Of a stretch of DNA of 64,000 bases, positions 1 to 13,600 are shown piece after piece. The stretch is from contig JARUPY010000539.1 of assembly GCA_029817715.1 (NCBI GenBank), forward strand, positions 5,803,501 to 5,867,500, read 5' to 3'. Each line of letters begins with the position of its first letter. Position 1 is the stretch's first letter. Below the pieces are notes generated by a model that was given only the letters and a program-made list of their open reading frames with translations, did not search any database and was not told the origin of the DNA. The stretch is from Melastoma dodecandrum. Its lineage: Eukaryota > Streptophyta > Magnoliopsida > Myrtales > Melastomataceae. A program made the translations under genes and the position numbers.

Positions 1-161
1 CTTAGTGCATCTGCAAAATGAGCGGATTGTTGAAGAATTAAGGATTGTGGATTAATGTAAAATGGGGCATGGCACGATGCTTCTTTAACTACTGCAATGA
101 AAGAACTGTGGATAGCCTAGCAGATTTTTAAACAAACCCACTTAAAATTTAAAGCATGCAG

Positions 162-799
162 GTGAAGGACTGTCTAAAGCAGAATGAAGAGCTCCGTGGG
201 GTCATAAACAGATTAAGAACAGAACAAGGTAGTCCCCCATCCGAGAATAGTCGAGGATTAAAGGGTGCACCAGAAGCTCGTCGAGATGGCTCTAATCCGA
301 TGACTCCATCAGCTTATTCATCTGACGTTCTCTTCCTGAAGGTTTGTGTTCGGTTTATATATATCATTGATTTTCTTTTTATCTCCGTCTGGTGAGTTTG
401 CAGTTTTTCAGAGAATAACACAGTTTCCCTTGTATTATCCACCCTGGCTGGATTCGGTCTTTTTTGGTTATGTATATACATTATCTCAATTCCAGTTGTT
501 GCTCTAATTACATTAAGTCGGGAGAACTCCTGAAAGAGCAGAGTAGAGCAGAGGCACTCTCAGCAGAGGTAACGCAGCTCTCCGTCCACCTTCAACAAAC
601 CACCCCAAGCTTACAATTCCCTGGCACGCCTGTAAGACTGCTCAAGATCTCGTTCTACTAGCTGGAAGATGCCTTAAATAACTTGGTAGATCCTTATGTT
701 GGTTGGATAATGTTCTCTCTCCCCAGCTATAAGCCGGTTTTAAGGAACATCGAGAGCAGCCTCATCAAGATGAAGGATAGCTCAGTGTATGCGTGGTGA
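162..799 (+). CDS. Coiled-coil protein, C-terminal exons, frameshifted
   Basis: Three exons of a gene that begins before the window: 162-341, 518-631 and 727-799 (TGA). The first gives a charged helical stretch starting VKDCLKQNEELRGVINRLR; the second contains LLKEQSRAEALSAEVTQLS; the last reads YKPVLRNIESSLIKMK. I recall a conserved plant coiled-coil family with an AEALSAE..QLS...QAYN-LARLYKPVLRNIE tail but cannot name its function. Exon 2 as read ends out of frame: after LHLQQTT the family-like sequence (QAYNSLARL) continues one frame over, so the C run at 603-606 carries one base too many. The L codon split across the last intron (ct|c) then restores YKP. This is either a pseudogene or an assembly error. 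A further exon may end near base 45. Confidence 0.55.
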
Positions 800-2300
800 T
801 TATCGAGCATTAGGAATATGAGTTAACTGTGTATGTTGGAAGATGGGCTCGCTCTTAGACATCGGCGTCAAGATTACTCACAGTACTAAATCTTACAGGT
901 GTACCATTATTTGATTAAATTTAAGCTTGTAAAGTCCCTACTCCACCCATCCATCATTATCCACCAAGAGAAGACAACCTTATCACTTCACTTCCTCGGA
1001 TATTCATGTGACTGACTGACACTACCTTGTTAGTCGTTTTGGTAGGACTAGGAGAAGGATGCTGCTATCATATATGCAGAGTCTCTGTCGTGATCTCACC
1101 AACCCACCCACCCACCCGTTTATCTTTATGCACGTTCATTGTCTTATCAAGTGCAATTATCATGTGATTCTTTTCCTCTGCGTAACTTTTGAGAAGATGA
1201 AAGACGGGGCAGGAGATGTTGGGGGGGGGGGGTGGAATGAGACCCACCACCAACACCTTTTAATATTTTTGTCCTCGTCTCTTACTCACGCCATGATTAT
1301 GATTTTTGGCCCTCTTTCTAGCGTATGATGCCTGTAACTTCCCCGGGAAACAGGTTGTTGGTGGGAGGAGATTGAGCTCGGATTTCATAGTTGCTGCTCC
1401 ACGGATGAAGAAGCCACCCGGCAACCAGGCTTGGCCCAGCAAACACGGTGATCTCAGTGAGTTAGCAATCAGTGGGGGTGTTTATCCACCATTCGCAATC
1501 TCTTTTTGAGTAGTTGCTTTGAACTTTGCAGCTATGGGGATGGTAAGCGGAAGCTGAAACTCGTCGTCCTTCATAGACGGCTTGACGTTCCGGGAAGAAA
1601 GAGGGGAACCGTGTCATTTCAGTTCCTCTCTCTTTTACGGTGGGCAAAGATGTTTGTGTGCAGTCTTCTGGTAATCAAGCGACGGTCACATACCCAACGG
1701 CGAGTCCTACTTCTGTGCATGGGATCTGAAATTTCATGAGAAAAAAAAATGTGGCATCAAACTCATGGAGGTTTTGTATGAGCAGTTGAAGAAAAACGGA
1801 GGAGGAGACGACAATGGCAATGAGCGGAATGGGAATGATGACTCGCTGGATGGTTCGAGAGGGAACTGGTGGCAAGGTAACAACATGAACAGCCGAGTCC
1901 CTCAATAAAGCTAAAAGGCTAGAAGAAGCTTGTAATTTTTTTGTGTAATTGAAGTGTTGTGACATGTTTTACCTGGGGAGGTTCTCTTTATTAATAGGAT
2001 CTATGATGCAATATAGACAAGGCATAAGGATTCTGCAACTATTTTTGAGGTAAAGAATATATGTGCTACATTACAAACCTTCGCCCGCAAATGACCTCCT
2101 CCTCGCTCTGAACGGTTCTCTTTTGCATATTTGGCAGGAACTTGGGAAGCCTGAAGACGAAGACGCAAGACATTCATGTATATATCATATGTGTCCATCT
2201 AAGTGACAGCAATTGCATCATCGCCAACGCCTCCTGTAAATAAGGTTGTGGCAAATTATGTAAGTTAGTAGTACCCGGCATAGATACCGGATAAAAGAAA
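800..2300. other. Unassigned region with weak exon-like pieces
   Basis: No complete gene is recognised. Around 1345-1450 there is a splice-bounded open stretch (acceptor before VVGGRRLSSDF, donor after the AWPSKH codons). A second open stretch lies at about 1770-1905; it is Gly/Asn/Asp-rich, contains WWQGNN and ends in TAA. They could be exons of one unrecognised gene or its remains. A poly(G) run of 12 lies at 1221-1232. Confidence 0.2.
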
Positions 2301-2311
2301 AGGAAAAGTTA

Positions 2312-2378
2312 GGCGCCTTTGCCGGGGTATTCGAACCAGGGTTCCTTGCAGGGATACTCACCACTATACTACAACGAC
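2312..2378 (-). pseudogene. tRNA-Asp-derived relic
   Basis: Read on the minus strand from 2378, the sequence starts GTCGTTGTAGTATAGTGG, as in plant tRNA-Asp(GUC). It includes an A-box, a B-box-like GGTTCGAATACCC and a 3' end pairing as GGCGCC. It is about 67 nt, shorter than the usual 72-73, because the anticodon arm is eroded and no GUC anticodon remains. Acceptor and T-arm pairing are largely kept. A pyrimidine-rich stretch follows. It may be a dead tRNA gene or the head of a SINE. Confidence 0.6.
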
Positions 2379-3121
2379 TTGGTTGGATCGGTTCGATCAC
2401 ATGATGAAACCCCCTTGGAAAGGAAAAAAGAAACTGAAATTGTCCCAAAACTTGTCGGGGCGTTTTCTCCTACAATTTTATACTCACGAAATTATAAGTT
2501 TTCACACCGAAATTTTATAACTCTGTCTTTATCCTGCTGCAATGTCTTTTTTTGCCCTGTGAATCTGTCCCTAGGCTTGTGACCATAAGCTTGCAGGACG
2601 GCATCCATGGTTGCCTATTCAAACCTGACAGGACGATGACGCCAGGAGAGTGGACCGAGGTATCGAAGAATGTCGGGGACAGAAACATCCGAAAAACTCG
2701 AGACTTCCTGGTCCTTTCCTGACATGAAGAATGCGATGTTTTTATTCTAAACAAGAAGAATGAGCAATGAGACAAAGGCAAGGAAGTCGTTACACTCCTA
2801 ACAAAGCCGCAGCTCTTGTCCTTGTTTTCCTTAACAACGTCGTCATCGCTGATTGCCTGAATGTCCTCGGAAACAGGGGAGGGCACTTTGTCCTTACAAT
2901 GCTTGGACGCCTTTGAGGGGGGCCGGCCCTTTTGTCATTCCCAATCACCTTTACCGATGTCTCTGATTCATCACCCGGCTACCTATTTAAACGACCCCAT
3001 GATGGTCTCTACCGATGCATCAATCAATCAATTAGTTTCTTAGGAGCTGTTGGCCATCACTTTGGTAAGCAGCGAACCTCCCAGATATCGAATTCCACCC
3101 TGCTTTGTTTTAGTTCCGGCT

Positions 3122-4057
3122 ATGGATCATCAGGTGCTGATGGAGAGCTACGGGAATCATGCCCACGTGAGAAGACTCGTTTCCTTCGAGTGTTACGTTC
3201 TCGCTTCTTTTTCTTATCGGTCGCTCGACTTGACGATATGTAACCTCTTCTTCATATATCAGGGATGGGATGTCCCAATAGACATGTTGGGGTCATTCGA
3301 GAAGACAAAAATGGAGAAAGGATGGGGGAGTTATCACCAGGATGATTATGAGCAGTACAAGGACGAAAGGATCTTTGGATGCTTCTCTGATCAAAGGCAG
3401 CAGCAGACTCCAGTAGGCTCGACGAGAGTTCCAAGGAATTCAGGTTCGGGTATGCAAGCAGTTTTCCTTCATGGGTCTCATTCCCATTGTCATTCGACCA
3501 AGGGGTCGGTCGGGACTGGCGTGTTCCTTCCCTCTGGGACTGGCAGCGTGAAGAAACCCAATAAAAAATCAGGTACAAGAAAGAGTTCCGCAGTCAGCTT
3601 TGATTGGATTATTGGAATCGCGATTTCGAGAATGATTAGCCTCGATTTCTTCCTTCATATCTGACATGGATTTCCGGGACTTGATCAGGATGTTCGACCG
3701 TTCTTTTGCCGGCAGGCGTAATTCAGGCCTTAAAGCTCCATTTTGATAGGGTGGATCGACAATCCCTTTCAAAATCGAACGCAAAGCCATGTTCGTGCTG
3801 CCATAGAACTCCATTACAGCAAGGTAGACCTTCCTTGTGAGAAACCTCGAAATCCACATTACGCACTTGCGTAACAGCCAAACACTAAACTGAATTGGAT
3901 TGTTTTTTTGGGGCATACTTCTGTAGATGGAATGATCAACAACAGAAATGGATACGACAACGCCAAGCAGAGACTGCGATTCCAGATAGCTGCGGCGCTG
4001 TGGAGTCAGGAAAGCATCCGTGATGGGGAGGGTCTCCCTCAGGAGTGGACCTACTGA
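3122..4057 (+). CDS. Plant-specific protein of unknown function (LPQEWTY tail)
   Basis: Four exons keep phase: 3122-3166, 3263-3572, 3689-3823 and 3927-4057, giving 206 residues. Exon 1 starts MDHQVLMESYGNHAH; this ATG was chosen because it begins the conserved stretch, and a possible 5' UTR intron donor lies near 3064. Landmarks in order are GMQAVFLHG and GTGVFLPSGTGS in exon 2, GCSTVLLPAGVIQALKLHFD in exon 3, and the tail ALWSQESIRDGEGLPQEWTY. I recall this GTGVFLPR / VLLPA-V-QAL / LPQEWTY signature from a small plant family with no assigned function. No membrane segment or catalytic motif is seen. The split G codon at the 3572/3689 junction supports the splicing. Exon 3 downstream of HFDR is less certain. 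Confidence 0.75.
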
Positions 4058-4439
4058 TGGCGCAGAGCAGAAGACGATAAATAGAACAACTGATAATAGG
4101 GGAGTTGCAGTGCAGATTGAAGGAATAACAGAAAAAAAGCAGTTATAGGTTGCAGATCGAAATCAAAAATAAGGCTGGAAGTAGTGGTACTTTACGAGGG
4201 TGCCCACCTCCACATCCTTGGTTGTTTTATCATGTGGTCGATGGTTTTACGCTGTTAATCGAAAAATACACTTTGTCTTATTATGGTTTCTATCCTCAAT
4301 CATCACTTGAGTTTTTGCTGGAGAAAAATCTCAGATTAGCCGACTGTTTATCGACTTTGGAAATGATAAGTGACTCGATCATATCATGGTTTGATAACTT
4401 GTTATAAATATATATTTTCATTCCTCTAATTGTGTGATA

Positions 4440-5690
4440 TTGGGCTAAATACTTGAGGTATATTGTAATATCTAAGTATATTACTTAGATTGGGGTACTG
4501 CTCGTAGTTTTATTAGAATTTTGTAGGTAAATTCGGAAGAAAGGAGGGCGGATGGAGTTTTGTAGAAAGTTGGTGCAGCTGCATCAGATTTCATTACAGC
4601 TGTGCCACGGGCTCATAAGTGCTCAGAGAGTTGGTGCGCTACATCAGGGAGTGTTGCAGCCGCACATGGTGGACAAAAGTTGGACAGAATATATGGTGCA
4701 GCTGCACTAGATTTTCGTGCAGCTGCACGTACAGACGCGATGAAATGTTTTATTTACTAGATTCTCTCTACCTTTCAGATCTTGAAGATTTCCTAGGGTT
4801 GCAACCTCTGGGCATAAAATGACGACTTGCTTGAGGGAGAGGGGTGTGCTGGGAACGAGAAATCACACCGGGCTGCACACACAGATATTCGACAAAGCTT
4901 CGGACGATGTTTAGGATGTTTTCATTTGCTTCTTTAGTTTTGTGTTTGATTATTTTCAACATGAACTAAATCTCTTTTCTAGAAATATGATGAACTCGGT
5001 TGTGGAGTTACTTTCTTAGCGAATTCCTTTGAACTATCTTTTTTCGTGTTTCGTTTTTTTTACTTCACTTGTTCTTAAAGCTTGCGTGCGTGTGACCGAC
5101 GTTCGTATTGATCGCTCGTGCTTGAGTGAGCTCGAGAAAGGATCTTAAGAGAAGAAGTAGTACTGAAAGTAGCCTGGTTTGTGTCGTGAGAGCGAGTGGA
5201 CTTAAGGTGATATAGAGATATACACAAAAAGCAACCAAAGGAAATCGGAACTTAACGCACCTAATTAATCGTGAGCCTAGAGATAGGGATCGGTTATTTA
5301 GGTAGTTCGATAGACTTCGAGAGGAGCACGATAACTAGGAATTTCGGTTAATAAAAGAAACACAGAATTGAGATAGGGAGAGGGAAGACATGGGACAGTA
5401 ACGAAACAATTGAGAGATTCATAATCCTAGGCTTTTATATTATTGATTTCACTTTGCCTTTACTTTATTTTCTTACTTTCGTTTTTAGTTTTAGTTACAA
5501 TTCTCATTACTTTCGGGTTGACTTTGAAAGCGTTGGCACCGGATGATAGAATGGATTTCTTACACCGCCTCCTCGTGGGATCGACACTTTACTTACTCTA
5601 TATTACTTGGCGCGATCCGTACTATTGTGGATTCAGCGAAAAATGGTCAGAGACGCCACGGTGGAATGGAACTTTTGAACATTCTACCCT
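4440..5690 (+). repeat. Probable LTR-retrotransposon LTR remnant
   Basis: The AT-rich stretch holds no gene. Its right part (5550-5640) reads ctcctcgtgggatcgacac, then a run ending acttggcgcgatccgt. This resembles the end of Ty3/Gypsy Tat- or Athila-type LTRs as I remember them. Inside are diverged repeats of gtgcagctgca around 4570-4735. Boundaries are guesses and no internal retroelement domain is attached, so a solo or truncated LTR is most likely. It ends about 120 bases before the UGT start and may contribute to that promoter. Confidence 0.4.
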
Positions 5691-5806
5691 TTGTTAATCA
5701 TCATCATCATCATCACCTCTATCCCTCTAATTTTCTTCAATCATTTACGAGGAATGAAGGATTGATCATCAAACATCGCCGGCCCCATAAACCACAAAGG
5801 CAAAAA

Positions 5807-7232
5807 ATGGAAGGAAGATGCTTGAATCGATTGGTTATGGTGTCGTTCCCGTTGCAAGGCCACCTCACCCCAATTCTCCAACTAGGATCCCTCCTCCATG
5901 CCAAGGGCTTCTCCATAACCATATTCCATCCCCAGTTCAATTCACCTGCCCCTTCCACTTTCCCTCAGTTCGAATTCGTCACCGTACCTTGTGGCCTTCT
6001 GGGTCCCCTCGACTTCTTCTCGATGATGCGTGCCGTCCATGCGGGTTGCCGGGAGCCGCTTAGTCAATACCTTGAGCAGAGGTTGGGATCAGGTAATTCT
6101 GAGGAACATGTTTCGTGTGTCATCTATGACGCTGTCATGGAATTTGTGCAAGACATGGCTTACAAGCTGAACCTGCCCGCTATAGGAGTCCGGACGAGCG
6201 CCGCCGCTAGTATTTTGGCGTTTGCGGCTTTCCCTCAAGGACGGGAGCAAGGCTATATGTCCTTCCAAGGTAAGATGACATAATACTCATACTTTTGAGC
6301 AGTGGTACTTGAGGAGCAGCACCATTTACGATTAGCTCTGCACTGACTATGCAGAAATTCTGCTGACCAAGGAAATCAGCAAGCCCGAGTCACTGGAAAT
6401 CAAGGATCTTCTGATAGACATGACTGAGAAACACACTGACACCATCTTGGAACTCAGGGCAAAGGTAACGGCTGCCACGAAGAACACTACGGCAATAATC
6501 GTCAACACCATCCATTTCCTCGAAGAACAGATGCTAAATCTTGTCAGGGAGCACTTTGACTCGCCGATTTTCTGCATCGGACCGTTCCATAAGCTCGCTC
6601 CATCAGTATTAAGTTCATTAATCGAGGAAGATTATAGCTGTATCAAATGGCTCGACAAGCAGACTTCAAAATCGGTGCTTTACGTTAGTTTTGGCAGCAT
6701 TGCCAGTTTGACAGCAGAGCAGTTCAGGGAAGTTGCGATGGGCCTCGCAACATGTGGAAGCAGTTTCTTATGGGTTGTTCGGCCTGGCCTGATTCGTGGC
6801 TTGGAATGGAATGAATTATTGCCTGAGGGATATGTCGAGTCAATCAAGGAAAGGGGCTGTATAGTGAAATGGGCTCCACAGAGGGCAGTGCTGGCTCATC
6901 GAGCGGTCGGAGGGTTTTGGACTCACTGTGGATGGAATTCTATCCTGGAAAGCGTATGCGAAGGTATTCCAATGATTTGCTGGCCAGCATTCGGTGACCA
7001 GGGGCTGGATTCAAGGTATGTCTGCCGCATTTGGAAGATTGGGGTGGAGTTGGATGAGCTGGAACATGGGAGGATTGCAGCTGCCGTAAGTACACTGATG
7101 GCAGATGAGGATATTAGCAGGAGGGCTCAATCGTTCAAGGAGAAAGCCGAGCTGAGTTTGAGCAGGGGAGGTTCGACGGACAGGGCAGTGAATGAGTTGG
7201 TGGAACTCCTCAGATCATTTCGGGCCACTTGA
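5807..7232 (+). CDS. UDP-glycosyltransferase, UGT76-like
   Basis: Family 1 plant glycosyltransferase, which moves sugar from a UDP-sugar to small hydrophobic acceptors in the cytosol. Two exons, 5807-6269 and 6355-7232, join in phase (Q-E) to give 446 residues, the usual length being 440-480. The N-terminal acceptor half starts RLVMVSFPLQGHLTPILQL, with the catalytic His in QGH, and YDAVMEF follows near residue 105. The C-terminal half has LYVSFGSIASL and a full PSPG box: WAPQRAVLAHRAVGGFWTHC, then GWNSILESV and WPAFGDQ, with the sugar-contacting final D-Q present. The single intron position is usual for this group. Subfamily UGT76 is inferred from overall wording; the acceptor cannot be predicted. 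A truncated relative lies 0.5 kb downstream, so this was a tandem cluster. Confidence 0.92.
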
Positions 7233-7770
7233 AAGAACAACATACGCCAACGTAGTGGAGTTGGGCTCTTACTGAGATAATTTCACTGGTTGTGATTGTG
7301 TGTGTTCTATGGGATGTCATTGCTTTGGTTTCCAGTAATCACAAGTTGACCAACTGTTCGTGTGAGATGTGAAAAAGTTCGTCTATGGAACAACGGATGG
7401 AATCACGGCAATTAGCCTTCGAATGCCAGCCACATAAATTCCATTTTCACTTTCATTTAAGCTGAATTTGGTTTTGAGGAAGGCTAAAGGATGCATTTTC
7501 TGAGAAGAGAATGTTAGCTTCTGTTTCCAATAAAAAAAAATACAAAACGATGTGATCACACAGTAAGGCTGTTAGAGCCCTCTTGAGGCGTAGAAGTTTT
7601 GGTAAAATCATCGCTTTACTTGGAAAATTGGGAAGCGAGAGGTGGAGAAGGCTGCTGTGTACAAGTTCTACGACTGGAAAAGACTGCTGGTACGGCACCA
7701 AGACAGGGAAGGTCGGCAAGAGTGATGCTCGTGAACAGGGTTAGAATGGCTCAGCAAGCAAGCCAAGCAT

Positions 7771-8139
7771 TTGGCACTCGATGTCAGCGTAGGAAGCGTG
7801 GCGTCCATGGACAAGAAGGAGCTCATCAAGATGGCATGGATACTCGCTGACAGCAATCAGGCCTTCCTATGGGTGAGACCACCAGGTTCAGTGATCGGAT
7901 CAGAGTGGACTGAGTTCCTCCCGGAGGGATTCCTCGATGATGTGGGAAGCGGCGGGCGCATCACAAAATGGGTGCCAAATAAGGAGATACCGGAGAACAA
8001 ATCTATAGAGTACATTGAAAGGGGAGAGATACGGAATGTCGTGGAGAAGAGGATGGTGGCGGACCAGGTTGGCGATGGGATGAGAGAGATGGCAGCGGAA
8101 GCGAAGGATAGGGAGTTCATAAGGGGAACAACAGCATAA
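7771..8139 (+). pseudogene. UGT76-like fragment without PSPG box
   Basis: An open stretch of 122 codons matches the C-terminal half of the neighbouring UGT. LDVSVGSVASMDKKEL corresponds to LYVSFGSIASLTAEQF, and SEWTEFLPEGF and GRITKWVPNKEI follow. At the point where the PSPG box should begin, the sequence jumps to the region after it (VADQVGDGMREMAAEAK). About 80 residues that bind the UDP-sugar are therefore missing. The N-terminal acceptor half is also absent. The piece cannot encode an active enzyme and is best read as the remains of a tandem duplicate. Confidence 0.8.
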
Positions 8140-8283
8140 TCTGATTTATCTCAAGAAGTTGTCCCTCCTAATCCTATCCAACATATATGACAAAGGAAAA
8201 TTACCAACAGGAACTTGAGCTAATTTATTCCCTCCCAGCAAATCATTCAACCACCAATTTCAACAACAAGAAACTCTCATTCA

Positions 8284-9583
<1,300 letters not shown>

Positions 9584-10131
9584 GTTGGAGGTCGGGGCTT
9601 AGGGGAGAAAAAATCCCAGCTGATAATCTCAGAAAGGAGGGAGGTGGCAGTTGCCTTTGTATATCATGGAATTCGAAATTTAAAGGGCAACGGGTTGGAT
9701 ACGGAAATGCCAATGCCCCATGGGATTTTTTAATATAAAAAATTCATTTAATTTTCAATCAATCCGTCCAAGCTAAGTCTTTTAATGTCTCCCCTGTACA
9801 GGCCTAAATGTTTCAAATTAAATTTCAAGCTGGACCAGCATGAGTTCCCAAGGTAATTAGAAAATGAGCAATGACTTTTTGATTATCCACAAAAGTAGCA
9901 CGTTCGACGGAAACAAGAAAGATAAAGAAAAGTACACATATCGACAATAGTTGAAATGTATAGTTAATCTTAATACATACAAACCGTAGAGAGTAAGGGG
10001 AGACGACCCAGTGCAGCCCCCTTGGGGTCCGGCGCCAACCAGAAGGCCTTGCCTTGTCCATTTTCCCACTCCAAAAAGGAAACCAAAACCCATAAAAAAA
10101 ACAAAAGGCATAAGTAATATAACGCCATCTT

Positions 10132-10159
10132 CCCCCCCCCCCCCCCCCCCCCCCCCCCC
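10132..10159 (+). repeat. Poly(C) run of 28
   Basis: Uninterrupted run of C on the plus strand, the longest homopolymer in the window. It may form a G-quadruplex on the minus strand. Its exact length is unreliable in most sequencing data. Confidence 0.95.
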
Positions 10160-10632
10160 AAAATCTAATCTTAATACACAGTAACATTTTACTTCAATCT
10201 GTCCAAAAATTCCTTGGACCGAATCCACCGGATTAATTTGGCAACCTCCTTTCTTTTAAATGGTAAATTCCCTAACACCTACCAAGATAACCGCTGTCGT
10301 GTAACTTTTGGGTTGATTGGCACATAATTCTTCTTTTTCTGAGCTAACATTCTCGCCCTATCTATCTAATCCCCAGACTTGAATCGTTCTTAAAAGGGCC
10401 GCCCTGCGTTCACCTACCACTTATATTTATATACCATATGATCAACAAAATAAGCAAACTCATCCAATATTCAGAATCAACCAATTATGATTCCCCTTAT
10501 TCAAATCCTAACCCGATATCAACGTCCTCTTTGTGGAGGGATTTTCACTTATCCTAATTTATTCATGTCAATTGATCGACAATATATGGAGATATTAATG
10601 ACCACGGTTCTCATATCAAAGGAAAAACACAC

Positions 10633-10653
10633 AGAGAGAGAGAGAGAGAGAGA
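10633..10653 (+). repeat. GA dinucleotide microsatellite
   Basis: About ten copies of GA between CACACA and AAAAGG. It sits in non-coding sequence. Confidence 0.95.
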
Positions 10654-13600
10654 AAAGGAAGCTCATAGACAAAGGATAAGATTCATGGGGGACAGAATAA
10701 TATATCCAGATGCAGGGAAATAAATAAACTGCAGCAACCAAGGGCCATACACCTCATCTGACAAATTTAAATTCAATCCAAAAAACCCCCCACAAACCAA
10801 AACAGATTTAAGGATCTATTTTCAACTCTGGCAAACTCATTTATTAAAGCATGAATCTTTCTCTTATGAAAAAGTAGGCAGAACAAAACTCACATCCAAC
10901 TTAGAAAAGCTTATCGTTTATAGGAAGAACCCTTAAGGCTTATGTTCGGATCATCCACCATACTACATGGCATCACTGCACACTCAATACCCAATGGAAC
11001 AATTACACTTGCTCCTCAGTGAACGAATTGTTGACACTACTCTCATGATTCGATATCCCATTCCTCGAACCTCTAGAGTCTACAATAAGGGATTGTGATT
11101 TCATGACACCAGAGAATTAAAGAGCTTTCTCTCCCAATAAAAGTATATTAATCCTTTCAGTCATACTTGTACAACAAAATCCTTTTAGTCACCTGTTCAA
11201 GATAATGAAGGCCTTCACCCTCACACATCATCTACTGATAGTCCTCGGCTAAATCTCATTATAAGTATCAAAAGTTGAAGGTGCTGTGACTTCTCAACTT
11301 AAAGGGTTTTCTATTCTCACAAAAACTATCAAAACTTGATGACGAATGAGAAACTATAGAAGGACAAGCAATCACCAAGAAATTATCCATCTAAAAGAAT
11401 GAGTCAGAGAGTCGATGGGGGAAAAGCACCACCAAAAGTATATCTCAAGGGCAACAACAAACCTGGTTAAGACTAAAGTCACAAGGAAGAAGAAATTAGA
11501 GTCCACAATGGCCAAACCACCATCGGAAAATTTCCCCCTAGAATAATAAAGATTCCAAACAGGGTTAGCACAGATGATGTGATACACTTCAATATTATCC
11601 ATAGCTGAGCACTTGTGGCCATATAAAAGGACCTACAGCTTACTACCTTAATCACCTAAAGATGGGACCAGCAAAGAGAAACAACGGTAAATAAAAAATC
11701 ACGATTGCAGAGTTCCCTTATTTTTGTGCAATCCTTTCACAGCATGTAGCTTCAAAATGATTAAGGTTGTCAAGAATTCACGAAGAATACTTCTAAGATC
11801 TCTCTCTTGGCTTAGACAAAAGTAAGAGAAAAGGTCAGACGGGCTTCTTCTAGGGCAGCAAGACATGCGACAGCACAACTATAAGCAATACCATTATTAG
11901 AGCACCTGCCATCTTCCCAACCGTTCTAAGTGCTATTGGAATCCTACATTGCCAACACAGGTATTGCAACATAATCAGTCTGTGTACTAAAGCGCCAAAG
12001 TCCCTGATTTTTCTTTATTACAGAGCCAAGTTCCTAATTTTCTTTAGAGTAACAAGTCCATGATATTATTTCATGACAGATTTCAAGGCCCACACAAAGC
12101 ACTAGAAGATATATATCCTCAACCAATCTGGAATTTGTTTTTGTCCAGTGCTTTAAGTTCTAAGATAATTCTTATAAAACCCAACAGAAGGTTCCCATGA
12201 CAGAGCATGAAAAAAGCATCCAAAACAGTCTTCATATACTCTAGATGTGCACAGGGGAGATGGATTCCTACAAAAAATTACTGGAACTTTACTTAGGTTT
12301 TTCCCTTAATATAGATGAGATCAGAAGTCATTCAAAAGTAACATTAACCAGACAAAAAAAATGAAAATTGTAGAATCATTCTTAAGCTAATCCACTGTAA
12401 GTGTTACTCTCTGATCTGTTTGGGTTCAACAATTCTAAAGCCTTTATAATATACGGAAGTAGACAAATGCTGTTGTTTATGCATGCTAAAAACCTCATAA
12501 AGTCGGACGGTTACTTCAATACATTTGATGTTCTAGTCTGCTCATCCATTTTTGCAATTTAAATGAATTGTCATGAGACCCGGGAATATTAATTAGCCCT
12601 CTCAAACCTTATCCAACCGTAGCCTATAGGTACATTCAGAAATGAGATGATAACAGGGAAGACGGATATCTTGAATCAGGAGTTATATCAATCCAACAAA
12701 CTTACATTATCCGCACCTTCAAACGCTTAAAGTGGAAAAGCATTTTGCTAAGAACGACCTTACCACATCCGTAGAAAGGGGGCGGTAAGCTTTCTGCTAA
12801 ATTTTCAGCCATTCATCATCAACTTCTTCATAAAAAGACAGGCCGAACAATATCTATTAAAGAAGAGATTTTCAAGAAGAAAAATAATCAAATTCAAAAT
12901 AAGCTTCCAATAATATAGCAGAATTGCAGATAATCACTCTTACATAATTTTCAGAAATGAAAATTCACAAGATCCTTGATTTATATGCTGCTAATTATAC
13001 CACAACTGCTAAAACGTAAAATCAAGACGGAAGCAAAGAAGAGTTAATGAATGACAGAGTGAGAATTCCATCACACAGCACAATGGACCACCCTGTTAAG
13101 AATATTTCAGAAACCCAACAAGCTAATACCTCAATTTTTCATATGGAATATGATCCCTATCCACCTACCTCAAATTATAAGTTTTCTCTATCTTTAATGC
13201 AGTTTTTCCTCCTTTTTCTTCCCATTATATCATTTATTCCAACAAAAACCATCAAAGGCAACAAATAACTAGGGAGAAGATTATTTATGCAATAAAAAAA
13301 ATTGACTACATGTATATTGTTTTCCAAATTTCTACTCCATAGTTTTTCAACTCCCAAACCAGAGAAGAAGTTAAAGAATATCAAAGTGGCACTTATTAGC
13401 TTTACTAGAAGTACATTAACCAAGGGTGTCTAGGTGCTACCCAGCAACTTTGCTCAGTCTATCCCTAAATTTACTTAAGCTAGTTTTCTTAACACCAAAA
13501 CTTGCCCAACAATCCCCATGATCACAATTCACATTAATGTTGGACTTAATAAAGATTCAATATATGTACTAACGAGAAGGCATTATAACTCCAATCCCTT

